A stretch of DNA of 36,696 nucleotides. Source: Prevotella sp. GTDB lineage: Bacteria > Bacteroidota > Bacteroidia > Bacteroidales > Bacteroidaceae. Shown here one piece after another: positions 26,867-34,915 of this stretch. Numbering within the stretch: position 1 is the stretch's first letter; each line of letters starts with the position of its first letter. Under the pieces are notes generated by a model. The model had not been told where the DNA came from and made no database searches. It saw only the letters and a list, made by a program, of their open reading frames with translations. The position numbers and the translations under genes are program-made. The DNA is taken from NCBI GenBank assembly GCA_017524385.1, contig JAFWSS010000147.1, forward strand, positions 1-36,696. The letters run 5' to 3'.

Positions 26867-27460
26867 TTACCTGCCTATCATGCCATGAAGCCATTTTGGC
26901 ACTGGACTTGGCGGCAATGGAGTCACACCCTCTGCTGCTGGTGTGCTCGACAGTGAGTTCATACCGCCATGGGGTACGTTGCGGTGGCAGTCCCAGCAGG
27001 CTTTGCCTTCACCGCGTTTGGCCATCATATAGTCGATGCGGCCGGTATTGACAAACTCTTGGTTGAGCTGGGTGTGGCAACGGATGCAGTTGTTCATGAT
27101 CACCTGGGCGCTCATATCTTCTGCCATAATGGCTTGTCGCTCGGAGTGGGTGACAAAATAGGCCACATGCTTCATGCCGTCCATCGCCTTGAAACCGTAT
27201 TTTGCCACCAAACTGGAGTGGGGCACATGACAATCGTTGCAAGTGGCGTCTCTGCCATGCGAAGAATGGCTCCACGAGGCGTAGTAGGGTGTCATGATAT
27301 GACAGTTGACGCAGGCTGAAGGATTGTCGGCTATATAGGTATGTGCCCGGAGCAAATACATAAACAGCCCCCCTAAGCCCACCATCACACCACCCAAGAT
27401 GAGCAGTCCCACTTTTTGCTTGTAAGAGAATCTGTCGATGATTTGATCAATAATCTTCAT
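26867..27460 (-). CDS. nrfH: Tetraheme quinol dehydrogenase NrfH
   Basis: 197 aa from the ATG at 27460; the longer frame from 27517 would start inside the operator palindrome. One N-terminal membrane anchor (about 15-37) precedes four CxxCH heme sites at 50-54 (CVNCH), 74-78 (CNDCH), 125-129 (CIRCH) and 155-159 (CWDCH). This is the NapC/NrfH family, which takes electrons from menaquinol and passes them to NrfA. The proline-rich tail after heme 4 ends in WLHGMIGR. It is the first gene of the nrfHA-ccsBA unit. Confidence 0.96.
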   Translation of the reverse strand: MKIIDQIIDRFSYKQKVGLLILGGVMVGLGGLFMYLLRAHTYIADNPSACVNCHIMTPYYASWSHSSHGRDATCNDCHVPHSSLVAKYGFKAMDGMKHVAYFVTHSERQAIMAEDMSAQVIMNNCIRCHTQLNQEFVNTGRIDYMMAKRGEGKACWDCHRNVPHGGMNSLSSTPAAEGVTPLPPSPVPKWLHGMIGR

Positions 27461-27480
27461 GGATATTTTATATTTTAACA

Positions 27481-27488
27481 CAAAAATA
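27481..27488 (-). promoter_or_regulatory. Bacteroidetes -7 element (TATTTTTG) of the nrf operon
   Basis: TATTTTTG on the minus strand gives a predicted start near 27477, with a leader of about 17 nt to nrfH. The usual -33 TTTG is absent and the operator palindrome at 27511-27524 occupies that zone, as expected for an activator-dependent promoter. Confidence 0.55.
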
Positions 27489-27510
27489 CTCATTAATGAG
27501 GAAAAGAAGG

Positions 27511-27524
27511 GTAACAATTGTTAC
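27511..27524. promoter_or_regulatory. Crp/Fnr-type operator palindrome GTAACAATTGTTAC
   Basis: A perfect 14-bp palindrome in the region between nrfH and the Crp/Fnr regulator gene. Its centre lies about 40-41 bp upstream of the predicted nrfH start (class II activator spacing) and about 70 bp upstream of the predicted regulator start. The link to the neighbouring regulator is inference. Confidence 0.6.
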
Positions 27525-27574
27525 TCCTGATATGTAAAATTTGTTAAATTTTAGAAAAATTCACAATTTGTTTT

Positions 27575-27595
27575 TACCTTTGCTAAGCAAAGATA
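27575..27595. promoter_or_regulatory. Facing -7 elements around the palindrome CTTTGCTAAGCAAAG
   Basis: TACCTTTG (27575-27582, plus) is the candidate -7 element for the Crp/Fnr gene. TATCTTTG on the minus strand (27595-27588) faces it. They share the perfect palindrome CTTTGC-TAA-GCAAAG (27578-27592), so polymerases could not use both at once. The minus one may be chance, since a better-placed nrf promoter is at 27481-27488. Confidence 0.5.
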
Positions 27596-27656
27596 GGAAG
27601 CATTGCGCTCGCTTTTTCACCATCTTTGCCATGTGATGCTTTTCATTTATTGAAGT

Positions 27657-28307
27657 ATGGATATAGATACATTAAGAGGATTGTCTTCCTGCCAGCTTTT
27701 CAAGGGACTGACCGACGAGGAGATCATGAATGCGATGCATAGTGTGCGCTATCGTGTGCTGACGTATAAGCGAGGTACTCTCTTCGCCATGGCGGGTGAC
27801 GAGTGCCTTCATGCTGATATTGTCATCAGCGGTGAGATGACAGCCTCCATGATGAGTCCATCGGGCAAAATCATCACCCTCAATTTGCATCATTCCGGCA
27901 ACATGTTGGCGCCCGCTTTTCTCTTTGCTGCCGACAACCACTATCCTGTGACTGTAGAGGCTGTTGTCGACACCCGTGTCCTACGGCTTATGCGCACGGA
28001 TGTGGAAGCGCTGATTCTTATAGACAGCCGTATAGCCCTCAATGAGATTCAAATCCTTTCCAATATCGTGTCGTTTCTCACCAAGAAGGTGTCGATGCTC
28101 TCTATGAGTGTACGTGAGAAGGTTGAAATATATTTCAAAGAAGAACAAAAGAAGCAACAGAGTCGACATTTGCGGATTCCTCTCTCCCGGCAGGCACTGG
28201 CTGAGCATTTCGGCATACAGAAGTATTCTTTGCAGCGGTGTCTCAGAGAGATGCAGGAGGCTGGTGAGATACAGATAGAGGGCAGGGTAGTGCATCTTTT
28301 GAAATAA
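27657..28307 (+). CDS. Crp/Fnr-family transcriptional regulator
   Basis: 216 aa. The cyclic-nucleotide-binding-like beta-roll covers about 15-120 (YKRGTLFAMAGDECLHADIVISG, seen as successive strands), then a long dimerisation helix (about 125-155) and a winged helix-turn-helix (about 170-205: LSRQALAEHFGIQKYSLQRCLREM). The N-terminus lacks the cysteine cluster of FNR, so iron-sulfur oxygen sensing is not indicated; heme- or NO-sensing relatives such as HcpR/NnrR types are possible. It is divergent from nrfH, with the palindrome at 27511-27524 between them, which suggests control of nitrite ammonification. The DNA-recognition helix (IQKYSLQRC) is atypical for CRP or FNR. Confidence 0.87.
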   Translation: MDIDTLRGLSSCQLFKGLTDEEIMNAMHSVRYRVLTYKRGTLFAMAGDECLHADIVISGEMTASMMSPSGKIITLNLHHSGNMLAPAFLFAADNHYPVTVEAVVDTRVLRLMRTDVEALILIDSRIALNEIQILSNIVSFLTKKVSMLSMSVREKVEIYFKEEQKKQQSRHLRIPLSRQALAEHFGIQKYSLQRCLREMQEAGEIQIEGRVVHLLK

Positions 28308-28340
28308 CCGACAAGACGCTTCGTTAATTGTTTATTTATT

Positions 28341-28348
28341 TAACTTTG
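28341..28348 (+). promoter_or_regulatory. Bacteroidetes -7 element (TAACTTTG) deciding the next start
   Basis: TAACTTTG followed by C predicts a start near 28353. This excludes the upstream in-frame ATG at 28328 and supports 28370. Confidence 0.6.
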
Positions 28349-28369
28349 CAGAAAAATCAGCCACAGCTT

Positions 28370-29137
28370 ATGAAAAGAATTGTTTTCGTCTTGTTGTTGC
28401 CATTGATGATGACCATCCCTGCTTTAGCCCAGGGCATCCCCGTCACACGGCATGCTTACACCGCCCAGTTCAAGAAATCGAAGATCACAGCCCTCATCTG
28501 GTATGAGGAGACCGAGGACGGCGACCTGTCGGGAGAGATTATCTACACCAGCAGCAAGCAGAAGACTCCTATCAGGATCTTTGGCATAGCATACGAGATG
28601 GAAGGTGGGTTGTGCCGCCATCAGCTGTTTGAGTACCAGGCAGACGGTGAACGATCTGGGCATATTGAGATAGACAGAGACCCACGTACATCTAAGTTGA
28701 GCGCACAGTGGGGTGATATGCGTAATGATGACAGCCAGCGCACCTATGCCTTACGGCTTACACCCACGGCCTTTCCTACGGGTAAAGGTGGCACTTTCAC
28801 TCTGGCGGATGACATCACAGGTCGTTTTGTCTACAATTATCAGCACCACTTCAAGGGCAACCAGGGTGGCACTGTTGTCATCAACCACCTGAAAGGTAAT
28901 CCAGGGGTGGAGGAGGTGTCTATCTCCAAATATGACCCTCACATAGCTGAGTACAACGCACATGCCGTCTTCAGCAATGGAACTTACAGTGATGAGTTGG
29001 AGGATTGTGGCTATAAGTTTGTGATGTATGTTTTTAGAGACTTCGTGCGGGTGAAGACAACCTCTGACATATATAAGGAATACGATTGCTTCGGTGCCTT
29101 CACCACGCTCGACGGCTTTTATCTCCGGGTGGAATAG
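28370..29137 (+). CDS. Secreted hypothetical protein
   Basis: 255 aa with a clear signal peptide (MKRIVFVLLLPLMM...ALAQ) and no lipobox. I do not recognise the rest. It is beta-rich with alternating charged and hydrophobic strands (ITALIWYEETEDGDLSGEI, then KTPIRIFGIAYEM), few cysteines and no membrane segment after the signal, so it is likely periplasmic or outer-membrane associated. It follows the Crp/Fnr gene by 62 nt on the same strand but has its own -7 element. It faces the BspA-like gene with a 117-nt gap. Confidence 0.75.
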   Translation: MKRIVFVLLLPLMMTIPALAQGIPVTRHAYTAQFKKSKITALIWYEETEDGDLSGEIIYTSSKQKTPIRIFGIAYEMEGGLCRHQLFEYQADGERSGHIEIDRDPRTSKLSAQWGDMRNDDSQRTYALRLTPTAFPTGKGGTFTLADDITGRFVYNYQHHFKGNQGGTVVINHLKGNPGVEEVSISKYDPHIAEYNAHAVFSNGTYSDELEDCGYKFVMYVFRDFVRVKTTSDIYKEYDCFGAFTTLDGFYLRVE

Positions 29138-29254
29138 GCTTGTGTATAAAGCTTGTATGGGAGGGGATATGCGCATCGATGACTTGGTGTTGTACGGACA
29201 ACTATGAAGTAAGTCTCTGCGAAGATGGTGGTTGTTCAACACCTCTGCTGCTTT

Positions 29255-31561
29255 TCAATCTTCAATCTTCCTTCCTCTTGCGGGTCCACTCCCACCATCT
29301 CCAAAACTGATGGGAGAGCCATCGGTGTTGACCACTACATTGTAAATATGTCTGCTGTTGTTGAGGATGAGATTCACCATTTCCGTCACATCAGTCACGG
29401 TGACCTGTCCGTCACCGTTGACGTCGGCATTCCCAACGATGAAGTGGCTTTCGTGAAAGCCCAAGATATTGTTCACGAGAAAGGTCACATCTGTCACGTT
29501 GAGGCTCCTGTCGCCATTCACATCGCCCAGGTTTGAGATGACCATGTCCTTGCCTAACTGGAAATATCCGCGGAACGCATTGATGTTGAAGGATATTTCA
29601 GCAAAGTAGAGTTTGTTGTCGGCACCCAGGTATAGCTTCCCTCTGTCGCCTGACTTGGCGATGACGAGTGGTTTGTAAAGCCCTTTGAACGTGACGCCGT
29701 CGGTGGTGATGTCGGTAAGGTTCTTGCTTACTCTCACTGCTTTGAACGTCGGCTGATAAAGGTTGTGGGTCTTGTCGTTGACGTAATCGTCAGCCTTTGC
29801 CCACTTGATGATATAGGGTTTGCCCGCCTCGATGGAAGAGGCTTCCTTGAAATTCATTGTCAACGTGCCATTTGTAATGCTTGCATTGTCGAGTGTCATG
29901 ATCTTTTCGGGGCTCTCGAGCATCGTTGCAATCTGTGTGGCCTTGAGGTCGAACGGCAGGCACAGGGTGTTCCACGAGCCATCCTTGTAGAGCATGCGGC
30001 CAGAGAGGGTGACATCGTAATATCCGTCTGATTCCATCGCACTGGCTATCAACGAGGTGTTGTCGCTGTCGTCGTATAAAGTGAGCGGTGATGTATGTAC
30101 GCGCATATAGCCGCCAGCGTCGGCATGGGCCTTGGTCTTGTTCGTGTAATTGCTGTCGTAGGTAGTGCCGTCCTGCCCGACGATGTCGGTGCAGTTTTGG
30201 AACATCTGTATGGAACCGATATCGCTTACTCTGGAAAGGTTCCATTTTGCGCCGATGTAGATGCTCTTAAGCTTTGAGCATCCTTTGAACATATAGGCTG
30301 TTTGATTCACTTTGCCCGTGTCGAAACTGCTCAGGTCGAGGGTGGTGAGGTCGGTGCAGCTTCCAAACATGGATGACATTTCTGTAACTTTGCTCGTAAC
30401 GAAGTTTGTCAGGTTGAGCGAAGTGAGTCGGGTGCATCCATAGAACATCGCCTCAATGTTTGTTACATCGCTCGTGTTCAGGTTGTTCATCCTCAGCACC
30501 GAAGACAGTTTTGTGAAATCCATGAACCATCTTTTTGTACTTATGGGTTTCACAGAATTGAACGATGGTTCGAAGGCAACCGTGGTCACGTTGTTTTTCA
30601 TACTGTAGTTGCGGTACCATTCAGGATATTCACCGGTTTCCGTCACGTTGGTATCGTACCAATAGGCAGCGACGGAGTATGTCTCGGTGCCACCCTCGGG
30701 GGAGTAATAGGCATTGTCTGGATTGAAACTCCTGGTGAAATACATGACCTTGGAGTCGGCGCAATAAACTGCAGCAGGTTGGTAAAAAACCTGCTTTCGC
30801 ATATATCCCCCAGAACCGGCATGGGCCTTTCTCTTGTCCGTGACACTGCTGTCGTAGGTTGTGCCGTCTTGCCCGACAATTTTCTTACACCATTGGAACA
30901 TTGACCCTGAACTTTGCACATTGGCAGTAGTCCATCCATCACCGATATAAATGCCAACAACTTGCTCGCACATTGCGAACATCCCTGTCATACTGGTCAC
31001 ATTCGCAGTGTTGAAGCTGCTGATGTTGAGGTTAATAAGATTTGTGCACCCATGGAACATGGAGTTCATGGTAGTCACCTTTGCCGTATTGAAATAATTG
31101 AAGCTTAATGATGCCAAACTGGTGCAATTCGCGAACATCATGTTCATATTCCTGGCCTCGCTGGTATTGAAGTTTTCAAAGCCTTCCATGCTCTTCAACC
31201 CGCTGAAGCCTTTGAACCAACTATTCAGCATCGTGGGTTTCACATCGGCGAAAGAAGACTCAAACACCACCTTTTGCACATCGCCAAGGTCCGACCTGTC
31301 ACCCCAATACGGGCTTTCTGCGTCAACAGACTCGATTTGATAGTACCAGGTGACATTCAACGAGCGATTTCCTCCCTCTGGAGTGAAAAGGCCACCTTGT
31401 GACAAACTTGTCTCCAGTCCATTTCTTTTTGTGAAATAGAGGGTGTGGTTGTCATTGGAATACACAGCGAGGACCCCTGCGTGGATGGAGGTAGTCAAAC
31501 ATAGCGTTATGAGCAGCGTCATGGCCGCCCGGATAAAACTTGTTGATAAGGTTGTTTTCAT
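29255..31561 (-). CDS. BspA-like DUF285 surface protein with C-terminal dockerin-like domain
   Basis: 768 aa. Signal peptide 1-28 (ending TSIHA). Two blocks of DUF285 leucine-rich-like repeats follow (about 85-250 and 345-500), with the recurring SMFxxCTxLxxLxxSxFxTxxVTxM pattern. Each block ends in a GQDGTTYDS...KAHA...GGYMR motif. A beta domain (about 515-675, WNTLCLPFDL) precedes a dockerin type I-like pair of calcium loops (about 677-736: DVNGDRSLNVTD and DVNGDGQVTVTD). The tail is glycine/charge-rich (GDGGSGPARGRKIED). BspA-like repeats in Bacteroidetes and protists mediate adhesion. Dockerin normally docks to cohesin, and no cohesin gene is in the window. Secreted adhesin is the best reading. 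Confidence 0.85.
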   Translation of the reverse strand: MKTTLSTSFIRAAMTLLITLCLTTSIHAGVLAVYSNDNHTLYFTKRNGLETSLSQGGLFTPEGGNRSLNVTWYYQIESVDAESPYWGDRSDLGDVQKVVFESSFADVKPTMLNSWFKGFSGLKSMEGFENFNTSEARNMNMMFANCTSLASLSFNYFNTAKVTTMNSMFHGCTNLINLNISSFNTANVTSMTGMFAMCEQVVGIYIGDGWTTANVQSSGSMFQWCKKIVGQDGTTYDSSVTDKRKAHAGSGGYMRKQVFYQPAAVYCADSKVMYFTRSFNPDNAYYSPEGGTETYSVAAYWYDTNVTETGEYPEWYRNYSMKNNVTTVAFEPSFNSVKPISTKRWFMDFTKLSSVLRMNNLNTSDVTNIEAMFYGCTRLTSLNLTNFVTSKVTEMSSMFGSCTDLTTLDLSSFDTGKVNQTAYMFKGCSKLKSIYIGAKWNLSRVSDIGSIQMFQNCTDIVGQDGTTYDSNYTNKTKAHADAGGYMRVHTSPLTLYDDSDNTSLIASAMESDGYYDVTLSGRMLYKDGSWNTLCLPFDLKATQIATMLESPEKIMTLDNASITNGTLTMNFKEASSIEAGKPYIIKWAKADDYVNDKTHNLYQPTFKAVRVSKNLTDITTDGVTFKGLYKPLVIAKSGDRGKLYLGADNKLYFAEISFNINAFRGYFQLGKDMVISNLGDVNGDRSLNVTDVTFLVNNILGFHESHFIVGNADVNGDGQVTVTDVTEMVNLILNNSRHIYNVVVNTDGSPISFGDGGSGPARGRKIED

Positions 31562-31613
31562 ATCTTCGTTTTTTTCGATTTTGAGGAATAGTTGTCAAGA
31601 ATACTCACCATTA

Positions 31614-32186
31614 CTAAACTATCCATTTAATCTGAGAATACTTATCCTTCAAGATTTTTGCAGCAAGTTGTGAATTCTTCCACCTGCTTTCTACTTCTTT
31701 TTCATTTTTTGGATATAACATTCTCCCCATGGTTCTTATGACCCCACTGTTGGTTTCTGTCTCGTTCATGCTGAAATCGTACCATTGTTTGCATAAACAG
31801 TGATATTCCGAGGATATGGTGTCCAAGAAATCTGTGTCAACATATTTTTCTTGAAAAAGCTCCTTTATTTCATCATTTGTCGGAAAGAAAGACAGTGTTG
31901 CTCCTTCGTTTAACAATTTCCACCTGAATATTGCTGCCAATGTGTCGTGAACGTTTTGGACGAGCCGATGGTCACCCTGATAGTTGTTATTCATGAACTC
32001 AATCTCATCATTATCGAGAAATATGCTTATTTGTGGAGAGTATAAATACTTTCTTTGAACAACAAATCTCATCGAACTAGAGATGTATTCATACATCTCA
32101 TATTGAATATTCATGATGTCTTTTATACTTTCATCATATTCATAAGAACGATACTTGTCGCCCTCAAACATTTCATATACCCACAT
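31614..32186 (-). CDS. Hypothetical protein, possibly the downstream half of a frameshifted gene
   Basis: 190 aa, without signal peptide or membrane segment, AT-rich compared with the genes to its left. I recognise no family. It is rich in acidic and aromatic residues (YEYDESIKDIMNIQYEMYEYI) and probably cytoplasmic. Its start overlaps the end of a 61-codon frame (32173-32358) by 14 nt in the +1 register. The frame upstream of its ATG (TTTSNRGN before MWVYE) stays open for eight codons, so the two could be one broken gene or two coupled genes. Confidence 0.55.
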   Translation of the reverse strand: MWVYEMFEGDKYRSYEYDESIKDIMNIQYEMYEYISSSMRFVVQRKYLYSPQISIFLDNDEIEFMNNNYQGDHRLVQNVHDTLAAIFRWKLLNEGATLSFFPTNDEIKELFQEKYVDTDFLDTISSEYHCLCKQWYDFSMNETETNSGVIRTMGRMLYPKNEKEVESRWKNSQLAAKILKDKYSQIKWIV

Positions 32187-32358
32187 ATTGCCCCGGTTGC
32201 TTGTTGTTGTTTATGCGCACGACAGCATCAATGCCTTTATCGTCCACCACTGGCAGATAGACATCAAGGCCTTCTTTGAGCATTTGTCCAATTGGGAAAT
32301 GTTCTATGCGCTTCCAGAAAGAAGCGAGACTGGAGAAGGATAGTCTAACCATAATCAA
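32173..32358 (-). pseudogene. Short ORF resembling the N-terminal part of a VVDDKGIDAVV-type nuclease-like protein
   Basis: 61 codons. The segment EGLDVYLPVVDDKGIDAVVRINN resembles the start of small cytoplasmic proteins with a restriction-endonuclease-like fold (read here in two parts: LDVYLPVVDDKG and IDAVVRI). In those the aspartate is followed by an ExK or QxK strand. That strand is absent, as the frame stops eleven codons later, just inside the 190-aa ORF. A -7 element (TAACTTTG, 32435-32428) lies upstream. The family link is tentative. Confidence 0.4.
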
Positions 32359-32427
32359 TTATTTATAGTTCTGTATTTCACAAAGCTCTGGCTATTCGTT
32401 TCCAAAGGATGGACGATAGGTTGGGGA

Positions 32428-32435
32428 CAAAGTTA
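32428..32435 (-). promoter_or_regulatory. Candidate -7 element (TAACTTTG) for the 61-codon/190-aa pair
   Basis: TAACTTTG on the minus strand, about 70 nt upstream of the ATG at 32358. No -33 match. Confidence 0.4.
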
Positions 32436-32553
32436 CAAAATATTATTGACATAGGAGATGAAAGTACTGGGGAAAATATGTTTTTGTCTATAATGATGTA
32501 TAACGATATCGAATCCCCAAAACCAACTTCAAACAATTTCAAAAACAGCAATT

Positions 32554-32594
32554 ATGATTTACGGATACATCAGGGTGAGTAGCGACAAGCAGAC
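32554..32594 (+). pseudogene. Mpi-type serine recombinase, 5' fragment interrupted by the RIT element
   Basis: ATG at 32554 opens MIYGYIRVSSDKQT, the invariant N-terminus of Mpi-like invertases/resolvases with the catalytic serine in RVSS. The frame then runs into the inverted repeat and stops after YHN. The matching 3' part resumes at 36069. The intact family reads SDKQTVENQRFEI, which the two parts bracket. Confidence 0.88.
32578..32585. repeat. 8-bp direct repeat AGTAGCGA at the left edge of the RIT element
   Basis: Identical to 36069-36076. It falls in the SSD codons of the invertase on both sides, so it could be a target duplication or crossover core. In an 8-bp motif a chance match remains possible. 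Confidence 0.6.
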
Positions 32595-32685
32595 TTATCA
32601 CAACTAAAATTAAATCACAACTTTTTCATTGAGGTGCTGATTACGAGGTCGTTCTGCAAGCAATTAAGTTGTGATTTAATTCGTT
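32595..32685. repeat. Left 91-bp terminal inverted repeat of the RIT element
   Basis: The exact reverse complement of 35963-36053 over 91 bp. It contains a nested 16-bp inverted pair (AATTAAATCACAACTT and AAGTTGTGATTTAATT) and an outermost direct copy of ATCACAACT, which are plausible recombinase binding sites. Confidence 0.97.
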
Positions 32686-32686
32686 T

Positions 32687-32717
32687 TAATAGAGTAATGG
32701 TTTCAAAAACTCTATTA
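32687..32717 (+). promoter_or_regulatory. Hairpin just upstream of ritA
   Basis: TAATAGAGT (32687-32695) and ACTCTATTA (32709-32717) form a 9-bp stem with a 13-nt loop, ending 2 nt before the ritA start codon. It could limit translation started from outside the element. Confidence 0.55.
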
Positions 32718-32719
32718 GT

Positions 32720-33949
32720 ATGGATTTAAGCAATTTAAAAGCAAAAAAGGAAGCCCTGTTTTCAGCATTGAAAGATGGAGGCTATTCGAAGAAGACGATG
32801 ATGGACATAACTTCATGTTACAATGTCCTTATGAAGTATGGAGCAAGCAAAGACTACGCCTCCTATGAAGATTTCTACACCTTTTTCATTGTACCTAACT
32901 ATTCGCCTTCAAGTGCGAAGGACAAAAAAGGCTGTTTGGCGACTCTATGGTATTTTGACAAAAACGGTACCCTTCCGACACCATGTGTCCCAAAGGGATT
33001 TATGCCGCGCGACACCTATGGTCTTTTGTGTGATGAGTTCAAGCGTGTTGTGGATAATTACAGGCGAGGAAAACGAGAAAGACGAAATCTTGAAAATACA
33101 ATAAAAGGCAGGACTTACTCCTTGAAGAAATTCCTCTTGGCGTGCCAGAATGCAGGGTGCAAGAAAATTTCCGACATCACTGAGGATATTGTCAGGGATT
33201 ACTATACGAATGAGAATTTGCAGTCTATCGAGGTTACGAGCGTCATAAGGGATGCCTTGTCTTATTCTTCAGAAGAAATACAAGGATGTGATGTCGTGTC
33301 ATCATATCTCCCAAAGAAGAAGATGACGAGGAAACCATACGATTTCCTGTCTTCGTCAGAATCAAAAGCACTACAAGCAGTCATCGAGTCCCCTGATAAC
33401 GGTTTATCACTACGTAATAAGGCGATAATGACCATAGTGTTCTATCTTGGCTTGAGACGGGGTGACGTAGCGGCACTAAAACTTAAGGATGTGGACTTTC
33501 AAAAGGACAAGATTTCTTTTGTCCAGTCGAAGACCAATGTCCGACAAGAATTGCCTTTGCGCCCCGTAGTAGGGAACGCCATATATGAGTACATCGTGAA
33601 GGAGCGTCCACGTTGCAACCATGAACACCTCTTCTTAATCGATGATGGGAAGAATGTACGCCCCATCACGGCATGGGCGATATATGACATAGCCGAGATC
33701 GTATTTGAAAAGGCAGGTGTCCGTACCGACGGCAGAAGGAGGGGAGTCCATGTTTTTCGTCACAATCTTGCCACTTCTCTGATAAAAGAAGGCTGTGACG
33801 CACTGGAAGTCACATCAGTTATGGGGCATGTTTCACCTTCTTCTCTTGAAGTCTACCTTTCTGCTGACGAGAATCTGTTAAGGGCATGTGCACTTAGCAT
33901 CGAGGAGTATCCGCTATATAATGACATCTTTAAGCACTGCAAGCCATGA
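32720..33949 (+). CDS. ritA: RIT tyrosine recombinase RitA
   Basis: 409 aa. The N-terminal half (1-200) holds a SAM-like, DNA-binding region. The C-terminal catalytic domain shows the tyrosine recombinase residues Arg246 (YLGLRRGDV), Lys271 (QSKTNV), His344 and Arg347 (VHVFRHNLAT), His370 (VMGHVS) and nucleophile Tyr379 (SLEVYLS). All active-site residues are present, so the protein should be competent. Family members cut and rejoin DNA strands through a covalent tyrosine. It is first of three; ritB starts 4 nt before its stop (ATGA). Confidence 0.93.
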   Translation: MDLSNLKAKKEALFSALKDGGYSKKTMMDITSCYNVLMKYGASKDYASYEDFYTFFIVPNYSPSSAKDKKGCLATLWYFDKNGTLPTPCVPKGFMPRDTYGLLCDEFKRVVDNYRRGKRERRNLENTIKGRTYSLKKFLLACQNAGCKKISDITEDIVRDYYTNENLQSIEVTSVIRDALSYSSEEIQGCDVVSSYLPKKKMTRKPYDFLSSSESKALQAVIESPDNGLSLRNKAIMTIVFYLGLRRGDVAALKLKDVDFQKDKISFVQSKTNVRQELPLRPVVGNAIYEYIVKERPRCNHEHLFLIDDGKNVRPITAWAIYDIAEIVFEKAGVRTDGRRRGVHVFRHNLATSLIKEGCDALEVTSVMGHVSPSSLEVYLSADENLLRACALSIEEYPLYNDIFKHCKP

Positions 33950-34914
33950 CTACTGTTAATCTGTCGAAAACTATAGATGAATACTTTTCCTACCGTGATT
34001 TGTGCGGCTTGAAGCAGTGCCCGAAAGAGGGTGTACGAAAATTTTATTCTTTCTCTTGTAAAGCATTCCCGGGGGAGGATACCCTGATACAGGCCATGAT
34101 AGATACCTGGTGGGAGAAACGAGATACAGAAAGGGTTGATTCATACTGCATCAGGGTGTGCCAGGTCCTTCCATACTTGAAATTTGTCATTGCACGATAT
34201 CCGAATGCCGAGTACATAGTCCCTGACACTCCAAAATGGAAGCTCTCGAAATACGTTCCTCATTTCTACACCAAGGAGGAATTGACCAAATTCTTCAAGG
34301 AATGTGACAACATGGGACACCATAACAACATGCTCGAGTGTCTGCTCAATGAAATCGAGTTCCCTGTCCTCTTTAGACTGCTTCTGAGTACGGGGATGAG
34401 GACGACGGAAGTAAGGCTGCTTGAAAAGGTGAACGTGGACCTGGCCAAAGGATGCATATACATAGTACGGGAAGCCACCAAAGGCTATATGGAACGGAGG
34501 GTGTTCCTTCATGAAAGTATGCGTCGGCTATTGGTTGATTACGACGCGGCTGTTGAGAATCTGGTACCTAACAGGAAGGTGTTCTTTCCAAACGATCATG
34601 ATCAGACGCATTCTGACGAGTGGATAAGTATCCATTTCAAGCGGATTTGGAAGAAAGCCGTAGGGACGGACGGTGTAATAGCCTATGATTTGAGGCATCA
34701 TTTCATTATCGACAGGATAAATTCATGGACGGGTAGGGACTATGAGGTTTATCCAAAGATGATGGCACTCTGCAAGTATGTCGGCCATTCTGATTTGGAA
34801 AGCACCTACAGTTATTACGCTTATGCGCCGCAGATGGGTCAGATTATGGACAGCGCGTCTTCAGCAAAGATGGACAGGATGATACAAAGTATACCACCAC
34901 CAAACGAGATGTGA
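33946..34914 (+). CDS. ritB: RIT tyrosine recombinase RitB
   Basis: 322 aa, shorter than RitA. Catalytic residues: Arg152 (STGMRTTEVR), Lys179 (EATKGY), Arg250 in YDLRHHF, where the first histidine of the usual HxxR is Tyr247, then His281 (YVGHSD) and a tyrosine cluster at 288-291 (TYSYY) supplying the nucleophile. The His-to-Tyr change at HxxR is tolerated in many active tyrosine recombinases. Its start overlaps the ritA stop by 4 nt and ritC begins 1 nt after its stop, pointing to translational coupling and fixed dosage of the trio. Confidence 0.92.
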   Translation: MTTVNLSKTIDEYFSYRDLCGLKQCPKEGVRKFYSFSCKAFPGEDTLIQAMIDTWWEKRDTERVDSYCIRVCQVLPYLKFVIARYPNAEYIVPDTPKWKLSKYVPHFYTKEELTKFFKECDNMGHHNNMLECLLNEIEFPVLFRLLLSTGMRTTEVRLLEKVNVDLAKGCIYIVREATKGYMERRVFLHESMRRLLVDYDAAVENLVPNRKVFFPNDHDQTHSDEWISIHFKRIWKKAVGTDGVIAYDLRHHFIIDRINSWTGRDYEVYPKMMALCKYVGHSDLESTYSYYAYAPQMGQIMDSASSAKMDRMIQSIPPPNEM

Positions 34915-34915
34915 C

